A DNA stretch of 64,000 bases from Holothuria scabra (taxonomy: Eukaryota; Echinodermata; Holothuroidea; Aspidochirotida; Holothuriidae), in assembly GCA_037179385.1 (NCBI GenBank), contig CM074185.1:8241371-8305370 (forward strand), in the 5' to 3' direction. The position numbers were made by a program, and so were the translations under genes. This document shows positions 1 through 10,384 of the stretch, one piece after another. Every line of letters starts with the position of its first letter. Positions within the stretch are counted from its first letter, which is position 1. The notes below the pieces were generated by a model, which was given only the letters and a program-made list of their open reading frames with translations, was not told the origin of the DNA and did no database searches.

Positions 1-379
1 GGTTCGATCTTTTGAAGTTTTCTCATGCACATTTTTGAGACTTAAAATAGATCCTGTCAGCCAAAAGACATGCCAGTAGGGCCAAGGATTACCCATTCTG
101 CAATTCAAGAAGGTGTCATGGTGATAGAAAGAAGAAATCTGCAAATAGATTAACCTTGCAGAGTGTTGTGACTCAGTCCTGCACTAAACCCTTTTTCAGT
201 GTACAAAGTCCATGCACAGGCATAAAATGGGGAAAAGCAGAGAAATATGTCACAAAGATGCCATAAATCCTTCAAAATGTGAGTCAAATCCTACTTTGAG
301 TTGCACAAGTCCTTTATAGGCTTTAAATTTCATTTTGTGAAAATTTTTAAAAAATTGAAAAAATTCACCTCTCTCTTAA

Positions 380-836
380 GGGAGCATATCCCAATTAGCA
401 GGTGTATTACTGCGTCCATTTGTTCGCCCTCAGATAGAGTCCCTAAAAGGAGCACTTTTTGATATGTTATGGAATGAGCTGGGGTTTCCTGTAAGTTTCT
501 TCTGAAAGTATATTAAATGAAGTACCATTGGTGAAAAAATGGGCTTAATTGAAGCAATTTTGTGGAAATTATGGGCCTTAGAAGCTGGCGGAGGCATACC
601 GAGATTTTAGTGAAAAACAAGGCTTGGAAAAGGTGGTTTGAACTTTGAGGTGAAATAGCAAAAAATCTTCACGGTCATGATATGGTAAATTGAAAGTGCC
701 ATGAATGGCCAACTTGTCAGCTTTCATATGAGGGGTAGCTTGACCCTGGCGAAAACTTCGACAAGCTTTTAGAGGCCCGTTTACTTTTTGAATTTAGTGT
801 GTAAGTCAATGGAGGAATTAATGGGGATATGCTCCC
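380..836. mobile_element. TTAA-flanked MITE (piggyBac-type), copy 1
   Basis: A 457-bp segment bounded by GGGAGCATATCCC (380-392) and its reverse complement GGGATATGCTCCC (824-836), each directly flanked by TTAA (376-379 and 837-840). A TTAA target duplication is the hallmark of the piggyBac superfamily. No transposase frame, so non-autonomous. Superfamily assignment rests on TSD and TIR only. Confidence 0.85.
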
Positions 837-1583
837 TTAAGGGCAGGAATGCTGAAATTTTCAAATTGGTAGGAAGTTGACCAAACTTGGCTTTCTGTAC
901 TTCATAGGCTATGTAAAAGCCAATTATGGGCAGACGTCATGCAATTTCTCGCTTGAGTGATTTTTAGGGCCAAATTGGCAATTTTTTGGCCAAAACGGTA
1001 AAAAAACAAAAAAACGGAGCAATATAGGCATTTTAACACAAAACCGTGCATTGTATTATTCCAAAGTCAAACCCTCTGGATGAACACAGTACAAGGATGT
1101 TATATTAGGGCTACCGTACAGCTCTGTGAAGTAGTCCCGGCCCGGGAGATTGTAAATTGGCTCCGACACATACACATCAATCTTTTTACGTTGTTGTGAA
1201 GCATAATGCAATCCGAGTGAGATCCCCTCATTACTTTGATGTTTGAAAGTCTAGTGATTCGGTGAGTGCATGTCAAGTATACAATAGAGTTTAAGCATAT
1301 GGCTAGGTGATTTATTTAGCTGTTAGAGCTGATTTAGACTCCTAAGAGCCTCACATGACAACAAAGTTAGGCCTAGTCACATACTCTCCTAGTTTACGTT
1401 GCCAATACATACTATCTGTGTTTGTAAGGGTTTTGCGAAATGACCTATTTAAATGATCTTGGCCTACTAGGCTTTAAAAGGTTTCCTGATGAGGTTTTAG
1501 GTGCTTAATTCATAACAAGTTAAACCCCTTACAAGCCTCCTCAGCAGCATTTGTTACCAATTACCTAACCTTTAGGCTACTGT

Positions 1584-1619
1584 ATAAAAACCTGTCAGCA
1601 TACTCTGACAGGTTTTTAT
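1584..1619. other. perfect 15-bp-stem hairpin in unit 1
   Basis: Arms 1584-1598 and 1605-1619 are exact reverse complements around a 6-nt CATACT loop; the core is AACCTGTCAG / CTGACAGGTT. Function unknown: it could be a terminator-like or small-RNA hairpin or the remnant of an inverted-repeat element. Confidence 0.9.
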
Positions 1620-2635
1620 CTGCACTGTTACCAGTTTCTCGTGAGTCAGCTGAGAAGCTGTCATGCCCAGGATACTCAACTTTTTTGCCATATTGGTTCA
1701 TGTCAGTTTAGGCTATGCCATGCTAAGTATTTATTTCCTTAAATTTTTCTTCCAGTTGCATTTTCAACAATGACATCTGTACTCAGTTGGACTGCGACAA
1801 ACAGTGTTTTACCTCTTGCATTTTTAGGGGATTGTTGTACATACTGACGGTCACATTCCATACGAGAAGGAGGCTTGTCTGGAAGGCTATGCAGTGAAAG
1901 AGCATCAATTAGCAGTGGCTCTTTTTTCTGCATAACAATTGTATTACTCTTTTTTACTTGTAATTTCAGGAACAACCTTACGTGCTGACTGCTACAGAGT
2001 TCTCACAGGACGTAGCAAGGAGGGAAATCTGAGTAATCTGTGTGCTTAGCTGGTACTTATGAAAGTTGGATGCAAGCCTAGCCTTACTGCAAACAGACAT
2101 TACATGGATCCCTTTCAGGTTTGCTAATCTCTCTTAATAATTCTATGTAGTGTCCCAAAGATTCACTTTGAAACTGCACAGAGGATGTATAAGTACCATT
2201 TGTGTGAAGAGAAATCTGGAGACAAAGTGGACCCTTTTGAAGTTGGTTTGAGGTCTGGTTCGATCTTTTGAAGTTTTCTCATGCACATTTTTGAGACTTA
2301 AAATAGATCCTGTCAGCCAAAAGACATGCCAGTAGGGCCAAGGATTACCCATTCTGCAATTCAAGAAGGTGTCATGGTGATAGAAAGAAGAAATCTGCAA
2401 ATAGATTAACCTTGCAGAGTGTTGTGACTCAGTCCTGCACTAAACCCTTTTTCAGTGTACAAAGTCCATGCACAGGCATAAAATGGGGAAAAGCAGAGAA
2501 ATATGTCACAAAGATGCCATAAATCCTTCAAAATGTGAGTCAAATCCTACTTTGAGTTGCACAAGTCCTTTATAGGCTTTAAATTTCATTTTGTGAAAAT
2601 TTTTAAAAAATTGAAAAAATTCACCTCTCTCTTAA

Positions 2636-3092
2636 GGGAGCATATCCCAATTAGCAGGTGTATTACTGCGTCCATTTGTTCGCCCTCAGATAGAGTCCCT
2701 AAAAGGAGCACTTTTTGATATGTTATGGAATGAGCTGGGGTTTCCTGTAAGTTTCTTCTGAAAGTATATTAAATGAAGTACCATTGGTGAAAAAATGGGC
2801 TTAATTGAAGCAATTTTGTGGAAATTATGGGCCTTAGAAGCTGGCGGAGGCATACCGAGATTTTAGTGAAAAACAAGGCTTGGAAAAGGTGGTTTGAACT
2901 TTGAGGTGAAATAGCAAAAAATCTTCACGGTCATGATATGGTAAATTGAAAGTGCCATGAATGGCCAACTTGTCAGCTTTCATATGAGGGGTAGCTTGAC
3001 CCTGGCGAAAACTTCGACAAGCTTTTAGAGGCCCGTTTACTTTTTGAATTTAGTGTGTAAGTCAATGGAGGAATTAATGGGGATATGCTCCC
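2636..3092. mobile_element. TTAA-flanked MITE, copy 2
   Basis: Same 457-bp element in unit 2 with both TTAA flanks (2632-2635, 3093-3096). Its identical position in each unit means it inserted before the tandem amplification. Confidence 0.85.
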
Positions 3093-3840
3093 TTAAGGGC
3101 AGGAATGCTGAAATTTTCAAATTGGTAGGAAGTTGACCAAACTTGGCTTTCTGTACTTCATAGGCTATGTAAAAGCCAATTATGGGCAGACGTCATGCAA
3201 TTTCTCGCTTGAGTGATTTTTAGGGCCAAATTGGCAATTTTTTGGCCAAAACGGTAAAAAAAACAAAAAAACGGAGCAATATAGGCATTTTAACACAAAA
3301 CCGTGCATTGTATTATTCCAAAGTCAAACCCTCTGGATGAACACAGTACAAGGATGTTATATTAGGGCTACCGTACAGCTCTGTGAAGTAGTCCCGGCCC
3401 GGGAGATTGTAAATTGGCTCCGACACATACACATCAATCTTTTTACGTTGTTGTGAAGCATAATGCAATCCGAGTGAGATCCCCTCATTACTTTGATGTT
3501 TGAAAGTCTAGTGATTCGGTGAGTGCATGTCAAGTATACAATAGAGTTTAAGCATATGGCTAGGTGATTTATTTAGCTGTTAGAGCTGATTTAGACTCCT
3601 AAGAGCCTCACATGACAACAAAGTTAGGCCTAGTCACATACTCTCCTAGTTTACGTTGCCAATACATACTATCTGTGTTTGTAAGGGTTTTGCGAAATGA
3701 CCTATTTAAATGATCTTGGCCTACTAGGCTTTAAAAGGTTTCCTGATGAGGTTTTAGGTGCTTAATTCATAACAAGTTAAACCCCTTACAAGCCTCCTCA
3801 GCAGCATTTGTTACCAATTACCTAACCTTTAGGCTACTGT

Positions 3841-3876
3841 ATAAAAACCTGTCAGCATACTCTGACAGGTTTTTAT
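3841..3876. other. same hairpin in unit 2
   Basis: Identical 36-nt perfect hairpin, offset by the one-base A-run difference of unit 2. Confidence 0.9.
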
Positions 3877-4889
3877 CTGCACTGTTACCAGTTTCTCGTG
3901 AGTCAGCTGAGAAGCTGTCATGCCCAGGATACTCAACTTTTTGCCATATTGGTTCATGTCAGTTTAGGCTATGCCATGCTAAGTATTTATTTCCTTAAAT
4001 TTTTCTTCCAGTTGCATTTTCAACAATGACATCTGTACTCAGTTGGACTGCGACAAACAGTGTTTTACCTCTTGCATTTTTAGGGGATTGTTGTACATAC
4101 TGACGGTCACATTCCATACGAGAAGGAGGCTTGTCTGGAAGGCTATGCAGTGAAAGAGCATCAATTAGCAGTGGCTCTTTTTCTGCATAACAATTGTATT
4201 ACTCTTTTTACTTGTAATTTCAGGAACAACCTTACGTGCTGACTGCTACAGAGTTCTCACAGGACGTAGCAAGGAGGGAAATCTGAGTAATCTGTGTGCT
4301 TAGCTGGTACTTATGAAAGTTGGATGCAAGCCTAGCCTTACTGCAAACAGACATTACATGGATCCCTTTCAGGTTTGCTAATCTCTCTTAATAATTCTAT
4401 GTAGTGTCCCAAAGATTCACTTTGAAACTGCACAGAGGATGTATAAGTACCATTTGTGTGAAGAGAAATCTGGAGACAAAGTGGACCCTTTTGAAGTTGG
4501 TTTGAGGTCTGGTTCGATCTTTTGAAGTTTTCTCATGCACATTTTTGAGACTTAAAATAGATCCTGTCAGCCAAAAGACATGCCAGTAGGGCCAAGGATT
4601 ACCCATTCTGCAATTCAAGAAGGTGTCATGGTGATAGAAAGAAGAAATCTGCAAATAGATTAACCTTGCAGAGTGTTGTGACTCAGTCCTGCACTAAACC
4701 CTTTTTCAGTGTACAAAGTCCATGCACAGGCATAAAATGGGGAAAAGCAGAGAAATATGTCACAAAGATGCCATAAATCCTTCAAAATGTGAGTCAAATC
4801 CTACTTTGAGTTGCACAAGTCCTTTATAGGCTTTAAATTTCATTTTGTGAAAATTTTTAAAAAATTGAAAAAATTCACCTCTCTCTTAA

Positions 4890-5346
4890 GGGAGCATATC
4901 CCAATTAGCAGGTGTATTACTGCGTCCATTTGTTCGCCCTCAGATAGAGTCCCTAAAAGGAGCACTTTTTGATATGTTATGGAATGAGCTGGGGTTTCCT
5001 GTAAGTTTCTTCTGAAAGTATATTAAATGAAGTACCATTGGTGAAAAAATGGGCTTAATTGAAGCAATTTTGTGGAAATTATGGGCCTTAGAAGCTGGCG
5101 GAGGCATACCGAGATTTTAGTGAAAAACAAGGCTTGGAAAAGGTGGTTTGAACTTTGAGGTGAAATAGCAAAAAATCTTCACGGTCATGATATGGTAAAT
5201 TGAAAGTGCCATGAATGGCCAACTTGTCAGCTTTCATATGAGGGGTAGCTTGACCCTGGCGAAAACTTCGACAAGCTTTTAGAGGCCCGTTTACTTTTTG
5301 AATTTAGTGTGTAAGTCAATGGAGGAATTAATGGGGATATGCTCCC
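4890..5346. mobile_element. TTAA-flanked MITE, copy 3
   Basis: Same 457-bp element in unit 3, both TTAA flanks present (4886-4889, 5347-5350). Confidence 0.85.
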
Positions 5347-6091
5347 TTAAGGGCAGGAATGCTGAAATTTTCAAATTGGTAGGAAGTTGACCAAACTTGG
5401 CTTTCTGTACTTCATAGGCTATGTAAAAGCCAATTATGGGCAGACGTCATGCAATTTCTCGCTTGAGTGATTTTTAGGGCCAAATTGGCAATTTTTTGGC
5501 CAAAACGGTAAAAAAACAAAAGCGGAGCAATATAGGCATTTTAACACAAAACCGTGCATTGTATTATTCCAAAGTCAAACCCTCTGGATGAACACAGTAC
5601 AAGGATGTTATATTAGGGCTACCGTACAGCTCTGTGAAGTAGTCCCGGCCCGGGAGATTGTAAATTGGCTCCGACACATACACATCAATCTTTTTACGTT
5701 GTTGTGAAGCATAATGCAATCCGAGTGAGATCCCCTCATTACTTTGATGTTTGAAAGTCTAGTGATTCGGTGAGTGCATGTCAAGTATACAATAGAGTTT
5801 AAGCATATGGCTAGGTGATTTATTTAGCTGTTAGAGCTGATTTAGACTCCTAAGAGCCTCACATGACAACAAAGTTAGGCCTAGTCACATACTCTCCTAG
5901 TTTACGTTGCCAATACATACTATCTGTGTTTGTAAGGGTTTTGCGAAATGACCTATTTAAATGATCTTGGCCTACTAGGCTTTAAAAGGTTTCCTGATGA
6001 GGTTTTAGGTGCTTAATTCATAACAAGTTAAACCCCTTACAAGCCTCCTCAGCAGCATTTGTTACCAATTACCTAACCTTTAGGCTACTGT

Positions 6092-6127
6092 ATAAAAACC
6101 TGTCAGCATACTCTGACAGGTTTTTAT
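6092..6127. other. same hairpin in unit 3
   Basis: Identical 36-nt perfect hairpin in unit 3. Confidence 0.9.
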
Positions 6128-6764
6128 CTGCACTGTTACCAGTTTCTCGTGAGTCAGCTGAGAAGCTGTCATGCCCAGGATACTCAACTTTTTTGCCATA
6201 TTGGTTCATGTCAGTTTAGGCTATGCCATGCTAAGTATTTATTTCCTTAAATTTTTCTTCCAGTTGCATTTTCAACAATGACATCTGTACTCAGTTGGAC
6301 TGCGACAAACAGTGTTTTACCTCTTGCATTTTTAGGGGATTGTTGTACATACTGACGGTCACATTCCATACGAGAAGGAGGCTTGTCTGGAAGGCTATGC
6401 AGTGAAAGAGCATCAATTAGCAGTGGCTCTTTTTTCTGCATAACAATTGTATTACTCTTTTTTACTTGTAATTTCAGGAACAACCTTACGTGCTGACTGC
6501 TACAGAGTTCTCACAGGACGTAGCAAGGAGGGAAATCTGAGTAATCTGTGTGCTTAGCTGGTACTTATGAAAGTTGGATGCAAGCCTAGCCTTACTGCAA
6601 ACAGACATTACATGGATCCCTTTCAGGTTTGCTAATCTCTCTTAATAATTCTATGTAGTGTCCCAAAGATTCACTTTGAAACTGCACAGAGGATGTATAA
6701 GTACCATTTGTGTGAAGAGAAATCTGGAGACAAAGTGGACCCTTTTGAAGTTGGTTTGAGGTCT

Positions 6765-7600
6765 GGTTCGATCTTTTGAAGTTTTCTCATGCACATTTTT
6801 GAGACTTAAAATAGATCCTGTCAGCCAAAAGACATGCCAGTAGGGCCAAGGATTACCCATTCTGCAATTCAAGAAGGTGTCATGGTGATAGAAAGAAGAA
6901 ATCTGCAAATAGATTAACCTTGCAGAGTGTTGTGACTCAGTCCTGCACTAAACCCTTTTTCAGTGTACAAAGTCCATGCACAGGCATAAAATGGGGAAAA
7001 GCAGAGAAATATGTCACAAAGATGCCATAAATCCTTCAAAATGTGAGTCAAATCCTACTTTGAGTTGCACAAGTCCTTTATAGGCTTTAAATTTCATTTT
7101 GTGAAAATTTTTAAAAAATTGAAAAAATTCACCTCTCTCTTAAGGGAGCATATCCCAATTAGCAGGTGTATTACTGCGTCCATTTGTTCGCCCTCAGATA
7201 GAGTCCCTAAAAGGAGCACTTTTTGATATGTTATGGAATGAGCTGGGGTTTCCTGTAAGTTTCTTCTGAAAGTATATTAAATGAAGTACCATTGGTGAAA
7301 AAATGGGCTTAATTGAAGCAATTTTGTGGAAATTATGGGCCTTAGAAGCTGGCGGAGGCATACCGAGATTTTAGTGAAAAACAAGGCTTGGAAAAGGTGG
7401 TTTGAACTTTGAGGTGAAATAGCAAAAAATCTTCACGGTCATGATATGGTAAATTGAAAGTGCCATGAATGGCCAACTTGTCAGCTTTCATATGAGGGGT
7501 AGCTTGACCCTGGCGAAAACTTCGACAAGCTTTTAGAGGCCCGTTTACTTTTTGAATTTAGTGTGTAAGTCAATGGAGGAATTAATGGGGATATGCTCCC
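6765..7600 (+). repeat. tandem unit 4, partial
   Basis: Follows the unit consensus for 836 bp, then switches to unrelated sequence directly after the MITE's right terminal inverted repeat (last bases GCTCCC). The following TTAA seen in the other three copies is missing here. Confidence 0.95.
7144..7600. mobile_element. TTAA-flanked MITE, copy 4, at array end
   Basis: Left TTAA (7140-7143) and both inverted repeats are present, but the right TTAA is replaced by ATAT. The junction between array and unique DNA falls exactly at the element end. Confidence 0.85.
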
Positions 7601-7761
7601 ATATGGTCAAGTCTATAGCTTTACACAGCACAAAACACATACAAAGGACAGATTTGAAAAGCTCTTTGTTGTGACTCAGTAGGCTTTACTGACCAATGAC
7701 AATGGACTTCCTTTCATGTGCCAATGAATGCAATGGTCAGTGTATCAGGAATAGACTCTCC

Positions 7762-7953
7762 AATTCCTACGTAGGAAAGTTAAAATTCCTGTAAGAATTC
7801 GACAATTCCTACAGGAAATGGTCTTTCCTATGTAGGAAATAGCAAATTCCTACGTAGGAAAATTGAAATTCCTGTAGGAATCTTAAAATTCCTACTGGAA
7901 ATGGCTTACTTCCTATAGGAAATGTGTTTTTCCTACAGGATTCCTACAGGAAA
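7762..7953. repeat. minisatellite of short palindromes
   Basis: About ten copies of a 12-18 bp palindrome with core TTCCTAC(GT)AGGAA, spaced roughly 20-24 bp apart: 7762, 7784, 7804, 7824, 7845, 7867, 7887, 7910, about 7929 and 7941. Variants change the central bases (ACGTAG, ACAG, TATAG, TGTAG) mostly while keeping the two arms paired. Spacers are not conserved and are only 4-8 bp, so this is not a CRISPR array. Confidence 0.9.
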
Positions 7954-9462
7954 TGTACTGGGAATTTTTGTAAGGGCTACCACTGTCCTACTGTACCCCA
8001 TCATTTATCATAGGAGAAGTCATTTCAAAATTAAAATATATCCTCTGATGTTGTGCATGTATGTAGGCTACCTGACTCATACCTCTACTGTTACTCAGTA
8101 AGTTTAGTACTGCAAAATAAAGGCAGAGGCTCAGCAGCCCTGGTAGCCATGGCTCAATATGATTTTAAAGACAGTTTATTGAGGCTGCATCCAATCTGTA
8201 CAGAGCTGACAGAAAGAACTTAACCAGTCTCTTTGTAGCAGTTAGCTTAGCCAAGCTACTTATAGTACACAGAAGATACCCTTTTGAAAAATTTGTTTGT
8301 AGGGAATTACACAGGATGCAAACTTAGTAGCACAGACAATAGATTAGCTGAAAATGAACTGCAAATAAATACAGTAAGGCACAGACCACATGTTTATAGT
8401 TACAGTAGCAGTCATGCAAGGCATATCAATCAATAGTTGCCCATGAAGTTGACTGGATTAGGTTCAGCTCAAGACCCAGCAATTCATACTGCTTTTGTTG
8501 TAAAAACTTTTATTGTTGAACAACTTGGAATACAGGTACAGGTTGCTGGACTCTGGGATTCATACAACAAAGCCTTTGCTTCAAGCTGATTAAGCTATTC
8601 AAGCACTGACGATGAACCTCAAGGATGACAATGTGTGAAAATCTAAGTCCAGTCACAACAAACAGCAGTGAATTACATACAGTATACATGCAGGCATCAG
8701 AAAATGAAGACCTGTGTTGTCCGGTGCAATGGGCAATTGTAGGAGTATCCTTTTTTAAGGTGTGGGGGGGGGGGGGGTTGAGAGAAAGGGGGAATCTGGG
8801 AAATATTTTTAAGTGGAAGGGGGAATCTATAATAGGTTGCTCCAGTAGCCTTATGATCAAGTAAGTGTAATTTCTGAGTGGAGGGAAAGATTTGAAGTCC
8901 TTCTGAGGCACCCGGTGAGTACCCAACTACAGTATACCTGAACTCATGAGAAATTTTAAATCAGACTCTTAATACCTTTACTCCTGACCTGACCTCCATA
9001 TCTGTGCTCATACCTGTGCCCATCATACATATTGTATGATCCTGTACTTGAACATGTGCCACACTTTCAGGCTATATACAAGAATGTCAAACTAAGTGGG
9101 GGGGGGGGGGGGCAGAGTACGGGCAAAATTTTTGCATGCAGAGTGAACTAGAAGTGAAATGTATTACATCGTATACATAATGAAGTAATAACTTCAAAAT
9201 GCCGTATAAAGAGATGGCGAAAGAGCTGTGTGTCATGTGTTAGTTGATTGCAGGCATGCCGGGGATTACTAAGTGATTGTGTCCATTTTCATCAGATTGC
9301 TGCTAAAATGAAGAATTTGCACAAGTGAGTGTCTATTTCTTGCTCTTGGTCAAGGTAACTTTCCAGTTATTGTTTCTGAGCCTTAGCTTGGCAGCCTACC
9401 ACTAAGAACTATACTACTTTGGTTAGAATTATACGGTGTTCACACAGTTCAATATTGCTGGT
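7954..9462. other. no gene seen; two G-homopolymers
   Basis: Contains G14 (8764-8777) and G15 (9098-9112). Open frames on either strand of 8510-8926 run through the G tract and look like nothing known. The last part (after about 9300) may be the 5' UTR of the downstream LINE; its true 5' end cannot be placed. Confidence 0.6.
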
Positions 9463-10204
9463 ATGTCTAGTACACGGAGCCAAGCTCAGAAAAGTGCAGT
9501 GATGGCTGAAAATGCCTATGAAACTGTCGTAAGAGATGTGATCAAAGAAATCTTTGCCAGTAAAGATTTCCAGCAAATGCTGGCTAAATGTGTGGAAAAG
9601 GCAGTGAAAAAACCTCTAGACAAATTTATTGAGGAGCAAGAACGACAGAAAGGTACGATCTTTGATCTTAAAACGCAACTAGAGAAAAAAGATGAACAAA
9701 TATGTAAAATGATATCATCACTCCAAGAGTTGACCTCATCCTTGGACAATCTGAAAGCAAACGTTAACTCACTGGGACAGTATTCCAGAAGGAATTGCCT
9801 AAGAAGTTTTGGTATTTCTGAGACTCATGGTGAAAACACATCAGAGCTAATCATGCAGCTGGTTAAAACCAAACTTCAAGTCGATATAGAACTAAATGAT
9901 ATTGACCGTAGCCACAGAATTGGACGAAGTCGTGACAATGGCCAACCGCGAAGTATAAGAGTGAAATTCACTTCTTATCGGACCAGGGACATAGTTATCA
10001 GAAATAGGAGAAAACTCAAAGGAACTAAAATTGTAATCAAAGAGGACCTTACTAAAGCTAACCTAACTCTGCTCCGCAGCAATGGACCACCCCAATGTTT
10101 CATCGGCATGGTCGGCAGATGGTATCATTTTTGCCATAACGAAAAAAGAGGGAACTCAGATGAAACTGAGGATCGAGAAGTTAGAAGATCTCAAAAAACT
10201 GTAA
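9463..10204 (+). pseudogene. LINE ORF1 (coiled coil + RRM-like RNA-binding protein), frameshifted
   Basis: Nucleic-acid-binding ORF1 protein of the LINE. The first ATG in frame is at 9463 (MSSTRSQ). The N-terminal half is charged and heptad-like (coiled coil for multimerisation, roughly residues 50-105). It is followed by the signature SRRNCLR (about 9787) and IDRSHRIGR (about 9901), then the KLKGTKIVIKEDL block; these are typical of L1/CR1-type ORF1 RRM and C-terminal domains. After about 10079 the family-like C-terminus continues in another frame (reads SSAWSADG around 10105) and stops at TAA 10202-10204. The break is therefore one indel near 10075-10082; without it the protein would be about 247 residues. 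Confidence 0.85.
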
Positions 10205-10384
10205 ATTTCATTATGGCAGACCCTTGTTTTCCATAACAACCTGTACGTGGCTAAATTCTTCTCTTGAAGATGAGTTAATCCTCCTTTTGAAATTCAATAG
10301 GGAAGAAGCTTTTTGCTTCTCTTCACCGTTACTACCGTGTGTTTGTCTTCAGCTAAAGATAAGGACTTGCTAGGTAATCCCTAG

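Larger units (their letters stand above)
1..2256 (+). repeat. tandem unit 1
   Basis: First complete unit as phased on the window start. Contains the MITE at 380-836 and the hairpin at 1584-1619. The phase is arbitrary because the array may extend left of the window. Confidence 0.95.
2257..4510 (+). repeat. tandem unit 2
   Basis: Second unit, 2254 bp. It has one A more than unit 1 in the A-run near 3255 and shorter T-runs near 3936, 4179 and 4205. These single-base losses break a small minus-strand frame that stays open in units 1 and 3, which argues that the frame is not under selection. Confidence 0.95.
4511..6764 (+). repeat. tandem unit 3
   Basis: Third unit, 2254 bp. It differs from units 1 and 2 by a three-base loss and a G in the A-rich tract near 5513-5524; otherwise it is nearly identical. 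Confidence 0.95.
1..7600. repeat. 2.25-kb tandem array, 3.37 copies
   Basis: The same sequence restarts at 1, 2257, 4511 and 6765, giving units of 2256, 2254 and 2254 bp and a last partial unit of 836 bp. The left end lies outside the window or exactly at its edge. Copies are almost identical; most differences I found by eye are homopolymer lengths (A-run near 1010, T-runs near 1681, 1925 and 1950). No long open frame or known domain is present. Short open frames follow pyrimidine-AG acceptor-like sites near 1967 and 2152, so the unit could be duplicated intron/exon sequence, but I cannot name a gene. Each full unit contains one 457-bp MITE and one perfect 36-nt hairpin. Confidence 0.97.

Noticed and set aside
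1739..1975. Minus-strand 78-codon frame in the tandem unit (again at 6247-6483)
   Set aside because: Broken in unit 2 by single-base T losses, no motif, overlaps splice-like non-coding sequence.
2143..2400. Minus-strand 85-codon frame repeated in each tandem junction
   Set aside because: Repeated only because the array repeats; no domain and no promoter or context support.
7762..7953. CRISPR-like array
   Set aside because: Palindrome repeats with 4-8 bp spacers of no fixed length in a eukaryotic repeat landscape; no cas genes.
8510..8926. 138-codon minus frame and its plus-strand partner
   Set aside because: Both run through a G14 tract; composition-driven, no motif.
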